Shown here one piece after another: positions 1-7,700 of a DNA stretch of 14,448 bases. Made by a program: the position numbers and the translations under genes. The notes beneath the pieces were generated by a model, which saw nothing but the letters and a program-made list of their open reading frames with translations, had not been told where the DNA came from and searched no databases. Each line of letters opens with the position of its first letter. The stretch's first letter is position 1. Origin of the DNA: Thermoanaerobaculia bacterium (lineage in GTDB: Bacteria; Acidobacteriota; Thermoanaerobaculia; Gp7-AA8); contig JADGOA010000052.1 of assembly GCA_017883215.1 (NCBI GenBank), positions 1 through 14,448 on the forward strand, written 5' to 3'.

Positions 1-26
1 GCGCCGCGGATTCTTGGAAATCAATC

Positions 27-86
27 GCACCGAGGATCACAGAGGTTCTCGTTCTTTCTCTGTGCTCTCTGTGCCTCTGTGGTGAA
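27..86. repeat. Dispersed CACAGAGG-type repeat downstream of cysA
   Basis: This is a low-complexity block of CTCTGTG/CACAGAG units. CACAGAGG at 38-45 and CCTCTGTG at 74-81 form an inverted repeat around a loop carrying further CTCTGTG copies. Read on the minus strand it would encode the peptide TTEAQRAQRK, which I recognise as a recurrent spurious ORF translation in genomes that carry this repeat family. The cysA stop codon sits at its edge, so it forms the 3' boundary of the sulfate operon. There is no clear T-run, so a terminator role is only possible. Confidence 0.75.
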
Positions 87-87
87 T

Positions 88-1152
88 TCAATCTTGCAAT
101 GACTCTGCGAACAGCCGCGCCTCGCGCGGCACGACGAAGACACGGCTTCCTTTGCCGACGAGCATGGCCGCGAACCGCTCGCGGGAGATCTCCGCATCGA
201 TGCGTTCGCCGGAATCGGTCTCCAGCTGGAGGCGGACGGTGGCTCCCGCTGAATTGACCTTCGCCACAGTGGCCGCGAAGGAACGCCCCGCCACCGGCTC
301 GGTCGAGAGCTCGATCTCGTGCGGCCGGAAGAAGAGCCGCACGGCCGCGGCGTCGCGGAGATCGGGAGGACAATCGACCGCCACCTCGCCGAACCACGCC
401 CTCCCCTCGACGACGCGGCCATGAAACTGGTTCACCGATCCCAGGAAATCGAGGACGAACTCGTTACGAGGATGATGGAAGACCTCGTCGGGCGTGCCGA
501 TCTGCTCCACCTTTCCGCGATTCATGACCACCACACGGTCCGCCACCTCCAGCGCCTCTTCCTGATCGTGCGTCACGAAAACGCTGGTGAGCTGGATCTC
601 GTCGTGCAGGCGCCGGAGCCATCGCCGGAGCTCGACGCGTACGCGCGCATCCAGTGCTCCGAACGGCTCGTCGAGCAGCAGGATGCGCGGCTGCACGGCC
701 AGAGCGCGCGCCAGCGCCACGCGTTGCCGCTGGCCGCCGGAGAGCTGTTGCGGCTTGTGCTCGGCGAATCCGTCGAGCTGCACCAGCCGCAGCAGCTCGT
801 TGACCCTTTCGCCGATCTCGCCTTTCGACGGCCGCACCGATCGGGGGCGGACGCGCATTCCGAAGGCGACGTTCTCGAACACGTTCATGTGCCGGAAGAG
901 CGCGTAGTGTTGAAACACGAACCCGACTCGCGAGTCCTTCTGTTCGTGCGGGAGCGCATCCTGCCCGCCGAAGGTCACGTCACCGCTGTCGGGCTGCTCC
1001 AGGCCGGCGATGATCCGCAGCAGCGTGGTCTTTCCGCAGCCCGACGGACCGAGCAGCGCCACGAGCTCGCCGTCGGGGACGTGCAGAGTCACGCCTTCGA
1101 GCGCCCGAAATCTTCCGAAGCTCTTGTGCAGCTGCCTGATGTCGATACTCAT
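88..1152 (-). CDS. cysA: Sulfate/thiosulfate ABC transporter ATP-binding protein CysA
   Basis: This is the cytoplasmic ATPase that powers sulfate/thiosulfate import through CysT-CysW. The 354-residue protein has Walker A GPSGCGKT (35-42), the Q-loop Gln81, the ABC signature LSGGQ (137-141), Walker B ILLLDEP (157-163), the D-loop and the H-loop His195. A TOBE-like C-terminal domain (about 240-350) follows, as is usual for CysA. The ATG at 1152 overlaps the cysW stop as ATGA and has GGAGG four bases upstream (1157-1161), so translation is probably coupled. A much longer open frame continues upstream to 3216, but it only reads through cysW and cysT out of frame and is not a real N-terminal extension. 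It is the last gene of the operon. Everything seen fits a functional, full-length subunit. The sulfate assignment rests on the neighbours as well as on the sequence. Confidence 0.96.
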   Translation of the reverse strand: MSIDIRQLHKSFGRFRALEGVTLHVPDGELVALLGPSGCGKTTLLRIIAGLEQPDSGDVTFGGQDALPHEQKDSRVGFVFQHYALFRHMNVFENVAFGMRVRPRSVRPSKGEIGERVNELLRLVQLDGFAEHKPQQLSGGQRQRVALARALAVQPRILLLDEPFGALDARVRVELRRWLRRLHDEIQLTSVFVTHDQEEALEVADRVVVMNRGKVEQIGTPDEVFHHPRNEFVLDFLGSVNQFHGRVVEGRAWFGEVAVDCPPDLRDAAAVRLFFRPHEIELSTEPVAGRSFAATVAKVNSAGATVRLQLETDSGERIDAEISRERFAAMLVGKGSRVFVVPREARLFAESLQD

Positions 1153-2009
1153 GCGGCCTCCACGGCAGCTCGTGCCTCGATGATGCTCTTCACCACCAGC
1201 GTGACCACGCCGAGGGAGGTGAGAAGCGACGCCACCGCGAACGCTCCCACGAAGTCGTATTCGTTGTAGAGAATCTCCACCTGCAGCGGGATGGTGTTGG
1301 TGACCCCGCGGATGTGGCCCGACACCACCGATACCGCGCCGAATTCTCCCATCGCCCGGGCGTTGCAGAGGATGACGCCGTACAGCAATCCCCATTTGAC
1401 GTTCGGCAGCGTGACCCGCCGAAAGGTCTGCCACCCACTCGCCCCCAGGACGCGCGCCGCTTCTTCCTCCTCGGTCCCCTGCGTCTCCATCAACGGAATG
1501 AGCTCGCGCGCCACGAACGGGAAGGTGACGAAGATCGTCGCCAGCACGATACCCGGCACGGCGAAGATGATCCTGATGTCGTGCGCCGCGAGCCAGGGGC
1601 CCATCCATCCCTGAAGCCCGAACATCAGCACGTACACCAGACCGGAGACCACCGGAGAGACGGCGAACGGAAGATCGATCAGAGCCACCAGCAGCCGCTT
1701 GCCGGGAAAATCGAATTTCGCGATCAGCCAGCTCGCGGCCACGCCGAACACGACGTTCAGCGGGACCGCGATCGCGGCGGCCAGCAGCGTGAGCCGGATC
1801 GCGGCCACCGTCTCCGGCTCGGCGATGGCTGCGAAATACGCGCGAAACCCCTTCGCCAGCGCCTGGCCGAAAACCGTGGCCAGAGGGAGCGCCAGGAAGA
1901 CGACCAGAAACGACACGGCCACGGCGATCAATCCGATTCGCACGAGAGGATGATCGTCGGTCGCGGCCGATGAACGTCTCAGATCCGTCTGCCTGCCGCG
2001 CACCCGCAT
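1149..2009 (-). CDS. cysW: Sulfate/thiosulfate ABC transporter permease CysW
   Basis: This is one of the two inner-membrane subunits of the sulfate channel. The 286-residue protein begins with a short charged cytoplasmic tail (1-22). Six or so hydrophobic segments follow, the first at about 24-47. The EAA loop that docks on CysA runs from about 180 to 200 ([14 protein letters not shown]). The [14 protein letters not shown] stretch (113-126) and the [15 protein letters not shown] segment (221-235) are typical of CysW. The ATG at 2009 directly follows the cysT stop with no spacer. A G-rich stretch just upstream could serve as a weak ribosome site, so coupling to cysT is likely. Its own stop overlaps the cysA start. 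I see no truncation or frameshift. Confidence 0.95.
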   Translation of the reverse strand: MRVRGRQTDLRRSSAATDDHPLVRIGLIAVAVSFLVVFLALPLATVFGQALAKGFRAYFAAIAEPETVAAIRLTLLAAAIAVPLNVVFGVAASWLIAKFDFPGKRLLVALIDLPFAVSPVVSGLVYVLMFGLQGWMGPWLAAHDIRIIFAVPGIVLATIFVTFPFVARELIPLMETQGTEEEEAARVLGASGWQTFRRVTLPNVKWGLLYGVILCNARAMGEFGAVSVVSGHIRGVTNTIPLQVEILYNEYDFVGAFAVASLLTSLGVVTLVVKSIIEARAAVEAA

Positions 2010-2846
2010 CTAGTCCGCCCCCGTCGCTTCTGCGCTCATGCGCCATTGCACGAAATTGATGGAAACCAGCATGACCAGCGAGACGACCAGCATGAGCACG
2101 GCCACTGCCGATGCGCCCGCGTAGTCGTATTGCTCGAGCTTGATGATGGTGATCAGCGGCGCGATCTCCGTCCGCAGCGGCATGTTGCCGGCGATGAAGA
2201 TGACCGAGCCGTACTCCCCGACCGCGCGCGCGAAGGCGAGCGTGAAGCCGGTCACCAGAGGAAACCGGAGCAGCGGAAGGATCACGCGACGGAACACCTG
2301 CGCTCGACTCGCGCCGAGGCTGTGCGCCGCCTCTTCGAGCTCGGGATCGAGCTCGGCCAGCGACGGCTGAAGCGTGCGTACGACGAACGGGATGCCGATG
2401 AAGGTCAACGCCACGAGAACCCCCAGCCGGGTATAGGCGATCTTCACTCCCAGCGGCTCGAGCATCCGGCCGATCCATCCGTGCGATGAATAAAGCGAGG
2501 CCAGGGCGATACCGGAGACTGCCGTCGGCAGTGCGAAGGGAAGATCGACCATGGCGTCGAGGATCCGCCGCCCCGGAAACGTGTAGCGCACCAGCACCCA
2601 GGCCACGACGAATCCGAAGATGCAATTGATGCCGGCTGCTGCCAGCGATGCGCCGAAGCTCAGCTCGAACGCGGCGAGCACCCGCCGGTCGGTGATGATT
2701 CGCCAGAATTGCGCGGGCGACAGCGCCGCACTCCGGAAGAAGAGTCCCGCCAGCGGGATCAGCACGACCAGTGACAGATAGGTCATGGTGATGCCGAGTG
2801 TCAGGCCGAAGCCGGGAAGGACGCGCCGCGACTTTCGAGCGGCCAT
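2010..2846 (-). CDS. cysT: Sulfate/thiosulfate ABC transporter permease CysT (CysU)
   Basis: This is the second inner-membrane permease of the sulfate importer. The 278-residue protein has a basic N-terminus (AARKSRR) followed by hydrophobic segments, the first at about 12-38. The CysT-type stretch [15 protein letters not shown] lies at 101-115. The EAA loop is at 171-190 ([20 protein letters not shown]), and [14 protein letters not shown] (210-223) matches the family. The ATG at 2846 abuts the stop of the binding-protein gene. GGAGG at 2854-2858 lies seven bases upstream, inside that gene's last codons, so the start is well supported and translation is probably coupled. It pairs with CysW and CysA downstream. 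Length and motifs are normal for the family. Confidence 0.95.
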   Translation of the reverse strand: MAARKSRRVLPGFGLTLGITMTYLSLVVLIPLAGLFFRSAALSPAQFWRIITDRRVLAAFELSFGASLAAAGINCIFGFVVAWVLVRYTFPGRRILDAMVDLPFALPTAVSGIALASLYSSHGWIGRMLEPLGVKIAYTRLGVLVALTFIGIPFVVRTLQPSLAELDPELEEAAHSLGASRAQVFRRVILPLLRFPLVTGFTLAFARAVGEYGSVIFIAGNMPLRTEIAPLITIIKLEQYDYAGASAVAVLMLVVSLVMLVSINFVQWRMSAEATGAD

Positions 2847-4043
2847 CTATCGCCCTCCCGCCTGGTAGATCCGGTCGAACACGCCGCCATCGGCGAAGTG
2901 TTTCGCCTGCGCGGCCGGCCAGCCGCCGAACGCCTGATCGATCGTGAAGAGCGACACGGCCGGAAACCGGCCGGCGTGTTTCGCTGCGACCGCGGCCGCG
3001 CGCGGCCTGTAGAAATGCCGGGCGATGATCTCCTGGGCCTCGTCGGTGTAAAGGAAACGAAGGTACGCGTCGGCCACTGCGAGTGTGCCGTGCTTTGCCG
3101 CGAAACGATCGACCACCGCCACCGGCGGCTCGGCGAGGATGCTCACGCGAGGAACGACCAGCTCGAACCGATCGCGACCGAGCTCGTTCATCGTCAGGAA
3201 GGCTTCGTTCTCCCACGCCAGCAGGACGTCTCCCATCCCCCGTTGGGCGAAGCTGGTCGTCGCTCCGCGCGCGCCCGAGTCGAGGACGACCACGTTCCGG
3301 AAGAGGCGCTTGACGAAATCTTCGGCTCTGGCCTGAGCGGCCACCACCCGAGGATCACCGGGATTCGCCAGCTTCGACCAGTCGCCTCCGAGCTCGCCAT
3401 AGAGCACCGAGCCCCACGCCGCCAGGTAGTTCCAGCGCGCGCCGCCCGACGTCTTCGGATTCGGAGTGATGATGGAGATGCCGGGGCGGCCGAGATCGGA
3501 CCAGTCGGAGATCTTCTTCGGGTTTCCCTTGCGCACGACGAATACCACGGTCGACACGTACGGACAGCTGTTCTGAGGAAACCGGCTCTGCCACCCGGCC
3601 GGAAGGAGGTGTGCTTTGTCCGAGATGGCGTCGATGTCCCAGGCCAGGGCGAGGGTGACGACATCGGCTTCCAGTCCGTCGATCACTGCGCGAGCCTGTT
3701 TTCCCGACCCGGCGTGCGACTGCTGGATGGTGACGGTCTGACCGCTCTTCTCCTTCCAGCGGCGGGCGAAGGCGTCGTTGATGTCCCGGTAGAGCTCGCG
3801 CGTCGGATCGTAGGAGACGTTGAGGAGTTGAATCCGCTTCGCGTTCGCAGCCGGCTTGTCGCCGTCGCATGCGGTCAATGCGATCGCGCAGAGCAAGACA
3901 AGGAGCGCCGGCAGCTTGCCGGCCGATGCGCGGCCTGCCAGGCCGCGCCTGCGGCGGCTGGCAGCCGCCGCACCGGTCGCCTGGCAGGCGGCGCTCCGGG
4001 CACTAGCGACGGCTCTTGCGTCTCTGCTGGCGTTCTTCGACAA
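2847..4043 (-). CDS. sbp: Sulfate/thiosulfate-binding lipoprotein (Sbp/CysP family), repeat-expanded signal peptide
   Basis: This is the extracytoplasmic solute-binding protein that delivers sulfate or thiosulfate to CysTWA. The mature part carries family motifs: [11 protein letters not shown] (75-85), the [20 protein letters not shown] stretch, and [17 protein letters not shown]. The signal peptide has an h-region of about 45-58 and a lipobox LTAC, so Cys59 should be lipidated. I chose a TTG start at 4043 because GGAGG (4050-4054) lies six bases upstream. That gives 398 residues and overlaps the regulator gene by 41 bases. An in-frame ATG exists at 4112 but lies deeper in the regulator gene. 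Residues about 16-47 are encoded by a 96-bp palindromic element (3902-3997). Removing it in silico leaves a conventional short signal ending [13 protein letters not shown] in the same frame. Sulfate versus thiosulfate preference cannot be told from sequence. Confidence 0.9.
   Translation of the reverse strand: MSKNASRDARAVASARSAACQATGAAAASRRRRGLAGRASAGKLPALLVLLCAIALTACDGDKPAANAKRIQLLNVSYDPTRELYRDINDAFARRWKEKSGQTVTIQQSHAGSGKQARAVIDGLEADVVTLALAWDIDAISDKAHLLPAGWQSRFPQNSCPYVSTVVFVVRKGNPKKISDWSDLGRPGISIITPNPKTSGGARWNYLAAWGSVLYGELGGDWSKLANPGDPRVVAAQARAEDFVKRLFRNVVVLDSGARGATTSFAQRGMGDVLLAWENEAFLTMNELGRDRFELVVPRVSILAEPPVAVVDRFAAKHGTLAVADAYLRFLYTDEAQEIIARHFYRPRAAAVAAKHAGRFPAVSLFTIDQAFGGWPAAQAKHFADGGVFDRIYQAGGR
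3902..3997. repeat. Four-hairpin palindromic element inside the sbp signal-peptide coding region
   Basis: The outer inverted repeat is GGAGCGCCG (3902-3910) with CGGCGCTCC (3989-3997). Inside are four hairpins with different stems and three-base loops: 3907-3923 (GCCGGCA/TGCCGGC), 3928-3948 (GCGCGGCCT/AGGCCGCGC), 3950-3972 (TGCGGCGGCT/AGCCGCCGCA) and 3978-3990 (CGCCT/AGGCG). Three of the four share the form ...CT-NNN-AG.... The total is 96 bp, exactly 32 codons. It starts eight bases from the regulator stop codon. It could fold as a multi-branched structure in DNA or RNA. The inserted-element interpretation is inference; the symmetry is directly visible. Confidence 0.8.
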
Positions 4044-4437
4044 GAACGTCCTCCAAAGTGGTTTGCTCGAGGATCGAGGCGACCGCGTCGCGGACACGGC
4101 GGGCGAGGGCATGAAACCCGGGAGACGCTTCGAGCGGAGTGGCCTGATAGAAGTTCTCGCTGACGCTGCGGGTCGGCGCCAGCGGCCCGTCGAGGGCGCG
4201 CATGACGTCGGCTACGACGATCTCGCCGGCATTGCGGGCCAGGCGGAACCCGCCGGCGGCGCCGCGGCGCGAGACGATGAAGCCGGAAGCGACGAGTTTG
4301 AGAAGGATCTGCGCGAGGAACGCAGGCGGGATGGAGAAGCGCTCGGCGATCTGGTGGCGCTTGCAGTATTCCGGCGCGCTCTCCGCGATGGCGAGAAGGG
4401 CCAGACAGCCGTATTCGCCGGCCACGGTCATCCGCAT
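4003..4437 (-). CDS. Rrf2-family transcriptional regulator (CymR/IscR-like, without Fe-S cysteines)
   Basis: This is probably the DNA-binding regulator of the sulfate operon that it heads. With the ATG at 4437 the protein is 144 residues and opens [10 protein letters not shown], which lines up with the usual Rrf2 start (MKLSTKGEYG-like). The winged helix-turn-helix spans about 28-68 ([21 protein letters not shown], then [10 protein letters not shown]). The three clustered cysteines that hold the Fe-S cluster in IscR are absent from the region around 85-110. The only cysteines are Cys11 and Cys25, so iron-sulfur sensing is unlikely and a CymR-like mode is more plausible. An ATG two codons downstream (4431) has AAGGGA six bases upstream and is an alternative start; an in-frame ATG at 4479 lies in the operator. 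The 3' end overlaps the sbp start. The ligand is unknown. Confidence 0.9.
   Translation of the reverse strand: MRMTVAGEYGCLALLAIAESAPEYCKRHQIAERFSIPPAFLAQILLKLVASGFIVSRRGAAGGFRLARNAGEIVVADVMRALDGPLAPTRSVSENFYQATPLEASPGFHALARRVRDAVASILEQTTLEDVLVEERQQRRKSRR
4050..4054 (-). promoter_or_regulatory. Ribosome-binding site deciding the sbp start
   Basis: GGAGG on the minus strand, six bases before an in-frame TTG (4041-4043), lies inside the 3' end of the Rrf2 gene. It is the only good Shine-Dalgarno/start combination upstream of the lipoprotein signal, so it sets the start used here. Confidence 0.7.
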
Positions 4438-4443
4438 TCCCTT

Positions 4444-4478
4444 ATGATTACTTTGACTACCATCTTTGTCAACAATCA
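4444..4478 (-). promoter_or_regulatory. Putative promoter and operator of the Rrf2-sulfate operon
   Basis: On the minus strand TTGACA (4467-4472) and AATCAT (4444-4449, four of six to the -10 consensus) are separated by 17 bases. An imperfect dyad covers 4445-4478: TGATTGTTGAC, a ten-base centre, then GTCAAAGTAATCA. The inner TTGAC/GTCAA and outer TGATT/AATCA arms match. Rrf2 regulators bind dyads of this size, so autoregulation is a reasonable inference. The predicted transcription start falls at about 4437-4438, at the first ATG, which would give a leaderless or near-leaderless message. The block is AT-rich against a very GC-rich background. Confidence 0.55.
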
Positions 4479-4562
4479 AATTCCGCCGACTCGTAGCCGA
4501 CCCACTCGCCGCCGAGCAAGAAGTCGATCCCTTCCTGCGCCGGAGCTGATGCGCGGTTGGAG

Positions 4563-4673
4563 TGCGGACGTCCTCGTCCGCATCGATCGGACGTCCTCGT
4601 CCGATCGTTGTCTGCCATCGTGAGACGTACCGCTGGACGAGACGTCCGGCGGCTGTGGACGAGGACGTCCGCA
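4563..4673. repeat. GGACG-N4-CGTCC hairpin repeat cluster, copy 1
   Basis: Perfect hairpins are TGCGGACG-TCCT-CGTCCGCA (4563-4582) and GATCGGACG-TCCT-CGTCCGATC (about 4585-4606). Degenerate copies follow near 4634-4650 and 4655-4673 (GGACG-AGGA-CGTCC core). The same core recurs at 12577-12621. Outer stem bases differ between copies but remain paired. It behaves like a REP-type family; no associated transposase is in the window. Confidence 0.8.
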
Positions 4674-4772
4674 GTCCTCACTGTCGCAGAGGCACTCCCC
4701 TCGCCATCACTGGAGCATGTTGCGGCGTTCCCAAAGGCTTTCCCTGCCGTCCTGACAGACTTATCAATGGCC

Positions 4773-4780
4773 GGAGGGGG
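4773..4780 (+). promoter_or_regulatory. Strong ribosome-binding site for the dikinase TTG start
   Basis: A GGAGGGGG run lies eight bases before the TTG at 4789-4791. It supports initiation at this non-ATG codon; no in-frame ATG lies close by. Confidence 0.75.
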
Positions 4781-4788
4781 ATTTCGCG

Positions 4789-7700
4789 TTGTCGAGCGTC
4801 TCTGCCGCGCCAGCGAGCGAATCTTCTTCCTGCCGCCGGCTGCTCGACGTGCTGGAAGCGGAGAGCGCGGCTGTATGCGGGAACCGGGAGCGCATTGAAG
4901 CAGCCTGCACGGCGTTGCGCGAGTTCCCGGAACAGCTCGCCGACCCGGCGCTCGCGGCCCGGTTGCCGAATCTGGCTCGCGGCGCGAGCAGTCGTGTGGC
5001 CGCCGTCAACGCGCCGATCGTCGCGCTGATCTGTGAGATCGCAGGGACGCTGCCCGACCCGTGGCCCCTGCTCGACGGCCTCCTCGACTCGCATGACGCG
5101 CACGTCATCGCCATGGCTCTCGGCACGCTCGGAGGGCTCGCCGCCGGCAACCCTTCTCTCGTCGACGATCGCGTGCTCGACGGCCTGGCCGCGCGCGTCG
5201 ATGGCGACAGCGGTCCTTTCAACGAGCCGGCGACGCTGGAGACGATCGCCAGGCTCCTTCACGCTCCTGACGACACGGCTCGCGTCGAAGCGCTCTATAC
5301 CGGCGGAGCTGAGCTGCATGTGCGACGGCTCGCCGCCCGCCTTCTCGATCTCGCCCCATCTCCTCCGTCAACCGATCTGGCGGTGCGGGTCCTCGGCCGG
5401 GAGATGGCGATGTGGCTCGCCCCCTATCTGGCCTGGACACGAGCCACTCATCTGGATCTGCTCGCGCTCGCGTCGGGCGCGCCGGCCGCAACACTCGCCT
5501 CACTGCGCCGGGCGCAGGAGATCTGCGGCGCGAAGCTCCTGCGGGAGCTCATCGGAGAGATCGGCTGGCCGCATCTCAACTTCGGAATGACCATCCACCG
5601 CTTCGCCGGGGTGAGTGTCGCGGGCTCGTTCCCTCTGCTTCTCGATGCGGCCGAAGAGGGGCTGCTGGAGGATGTTCCCGAAAAGCGGCGGCTGTTCGAG
5701 CGATTCGGCGTGGTCGCGCATGGCGGCCAGGCGCGGAAGACCGCATCGCCACAGGACGCCGCCATCGCACGGTTCCGCGCGTACAACCTCGCACATGCAG
5801 AGCTGCTCGCCAGCCTTCTCGACGTCGCGCCGCTGACGGTCGAAAAGGTGCGGACCACGATCGATCGGATGGACTCGATCGTCGAAAATTTTCAGCTCCT
5901 CTTCTCTTCCTACAGCGACGAGTGCCCGACGCTGGCCGCCGTCTACCGCGACCTGAAGGAGCGGATCGAGCAGGCTCTCGCAAGAGAATCGCCCGACAGC
6001 GGCAATCCCCTTACGGCGGAGCTGACGCGCCTGGTCGACATGTTCGATGATCCGCCGTCCCTCCCCGCCGTCCAGACGCTGCACGGATTGAAGCGCTACC
6101 TGCACCAGCGCGGGCTGAAGCTGGGAATGCAACTGGCGGAATCGGGTCGCGGCGCAAATCGCACGGTGACCCTGGCGCTGGCCACTCCCGAGCAGGTCCT
6201 GCAGACGACCCGTGCGGTGGAGTACGTCGACTTCGAGTCCGAGGATGCGGGCGATGACGCTCTCCCGTACGCGGTGCAGCTCGTCGTCGATGAATTCGGA
6301 CGGCAGCTCGTGCACACGCAACAGCGGCTGCCGAAAGTGAAGGTCTTCTGCTACGGCAACGAGGTCCATTACTTCATCGCCTACCGGAACCACCCGGCAT
6401 TCGTGCGGATCGATTACTCGCCACCGGGCCGCGGCGGCATGATCGACCTGGCGTACTTCGGCGTGAGCAAGTACGAGCTCGACTCCCATCCGGATCCGTC
6501 GCTGCCGGCCATCGAGCACTTCTTCCGTCGCCTCGACTTCGACGTGGCGATCGAGAACACGCACGTCCATGCGCGCTACGACAAGGAGCGCGCTTTCGAT
6601 CTCGCGGATCTGTGCGAGAAGGCAACGAGCCTCTTCCGGCTGGCCCCATACCTGATGGACGTCGACTGGGTGATCGGCGATCTCGCGCTCAGCGCCGGCG
6701 CGCGCGGCGAGGTCGCTGTCGCGTGGTCCGACTTCCTCGCGACGTGGGGCGCGCTTCCCTACCTGCAGTTCCTCACCTCCGACCGCTGCGGCATTCTCGT
6801 CGGAGTCGAGTCGCAGCCGGGGGGAGAGCACGAGCTGCGATGGAGCGGGGACGAACCGTACCGAGACCGCTTCTCCGCCGGAACGCTCGAGGGTTTCTGG
6901 GACCACGTTCGAGCGGCTATCGAGAGGCGAACGCTCCGGCACGTTCTGCCGTTCGAGGGCAACGGGCCGGTGACGCAGCTCCTGTTCGAGGAACGTCTCC
7001 TCCGACCGCTGCGGGAGGCGTGCGCCCGTGGGGAGGTCGTCTTCCCCGATCTCCGGCCCCAGGATCCGGAGCGGTACCAGCACCGGCATCCCGCCGAGTG
7101 CCTCGTCGGGGTGCTGCAATCGGACGCGGAGACGATCGGCAGATCGGCACGGCTGGCGGACGTCGTGGCCATGCTGGCGCGCGGCCTCCGGTTGCGGACG
7201 ACCGGTGCGATCAACGGATACGACATCCAGTACGCCTCGCTGCCGCTCGCGGGGCGAACGTTAGGGCTCTATGCGCTGCGCGACGCGAGCGGGATCTTCC
7301 GTCTGGCGCTCTACGCTCCCGGCGATTCGCTGCACGTCCGCCGGCAGGACACGGCCGGCCAGTGGCAGGAGAACTGGTCCGTCGATGCCGAAGCGCTCGT
7401 CGGCATGCTCCGCCGCGCGAATTATCCGACGCCGTGGCGCGAGCCGCCGGCCGGCGATCCGGCATCGATTTCAGCGCGGATCATCGAGCTGTTCCGCAGC
7501 GAGAATCCTCACGCCTCATTGCCACCGCTTCCCGGCGAGCGCGTCCTCTCCGGCGTCGCCGCATCTCCCGGCCGGGCTGTCGGACCGGCGCGACTGGGGC
7601 TGACGAACCGCCATCCGGCCGACGTCGACGGCGCGGTCGTCATCTGCCCGGCGATGACACCTGCGGACGGAGCGTTCCTCGTTCGCTCCGCGGGCGTGGT

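Larger units (their letters stand above)
4480..4788. other. Divergent intergenic region with hairpin repeats
   Basis: This spacer lies between the regulator's upstream dyad and the dikinase start. Its centre (4563-4673) is filled with GGACG hairpins, described separately. No ORF here has coding character. The 110 bases before the dikinase contain a possible -10-like TATCAA (about 4762-4767) but no convincing -35, so I do not call a promoter. Confidence 0.6.

Noticed and set aside
1153..3216. Minus-strand open frame extending cysA upstream to more than 1000 residues
   Set aside because: It only reads cysW and cysT in another frame. The product is Arg/Gly-rich without motifs, and the real CysA start is fixed by homology and GGAGG.
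2898..4163. Plus-strand ORF opposite sbp and the Rrf2 gene
   Set aside because: Opposite strand of two genes with strong family motifs; no motifs of its own.
5500..7119. Long minus-strand ORF opposite the dikinase gene
   Set aside because: High-GC shadow of a real gene with clear domain motifs on the plus strand; the minus product has no recognisable domain.
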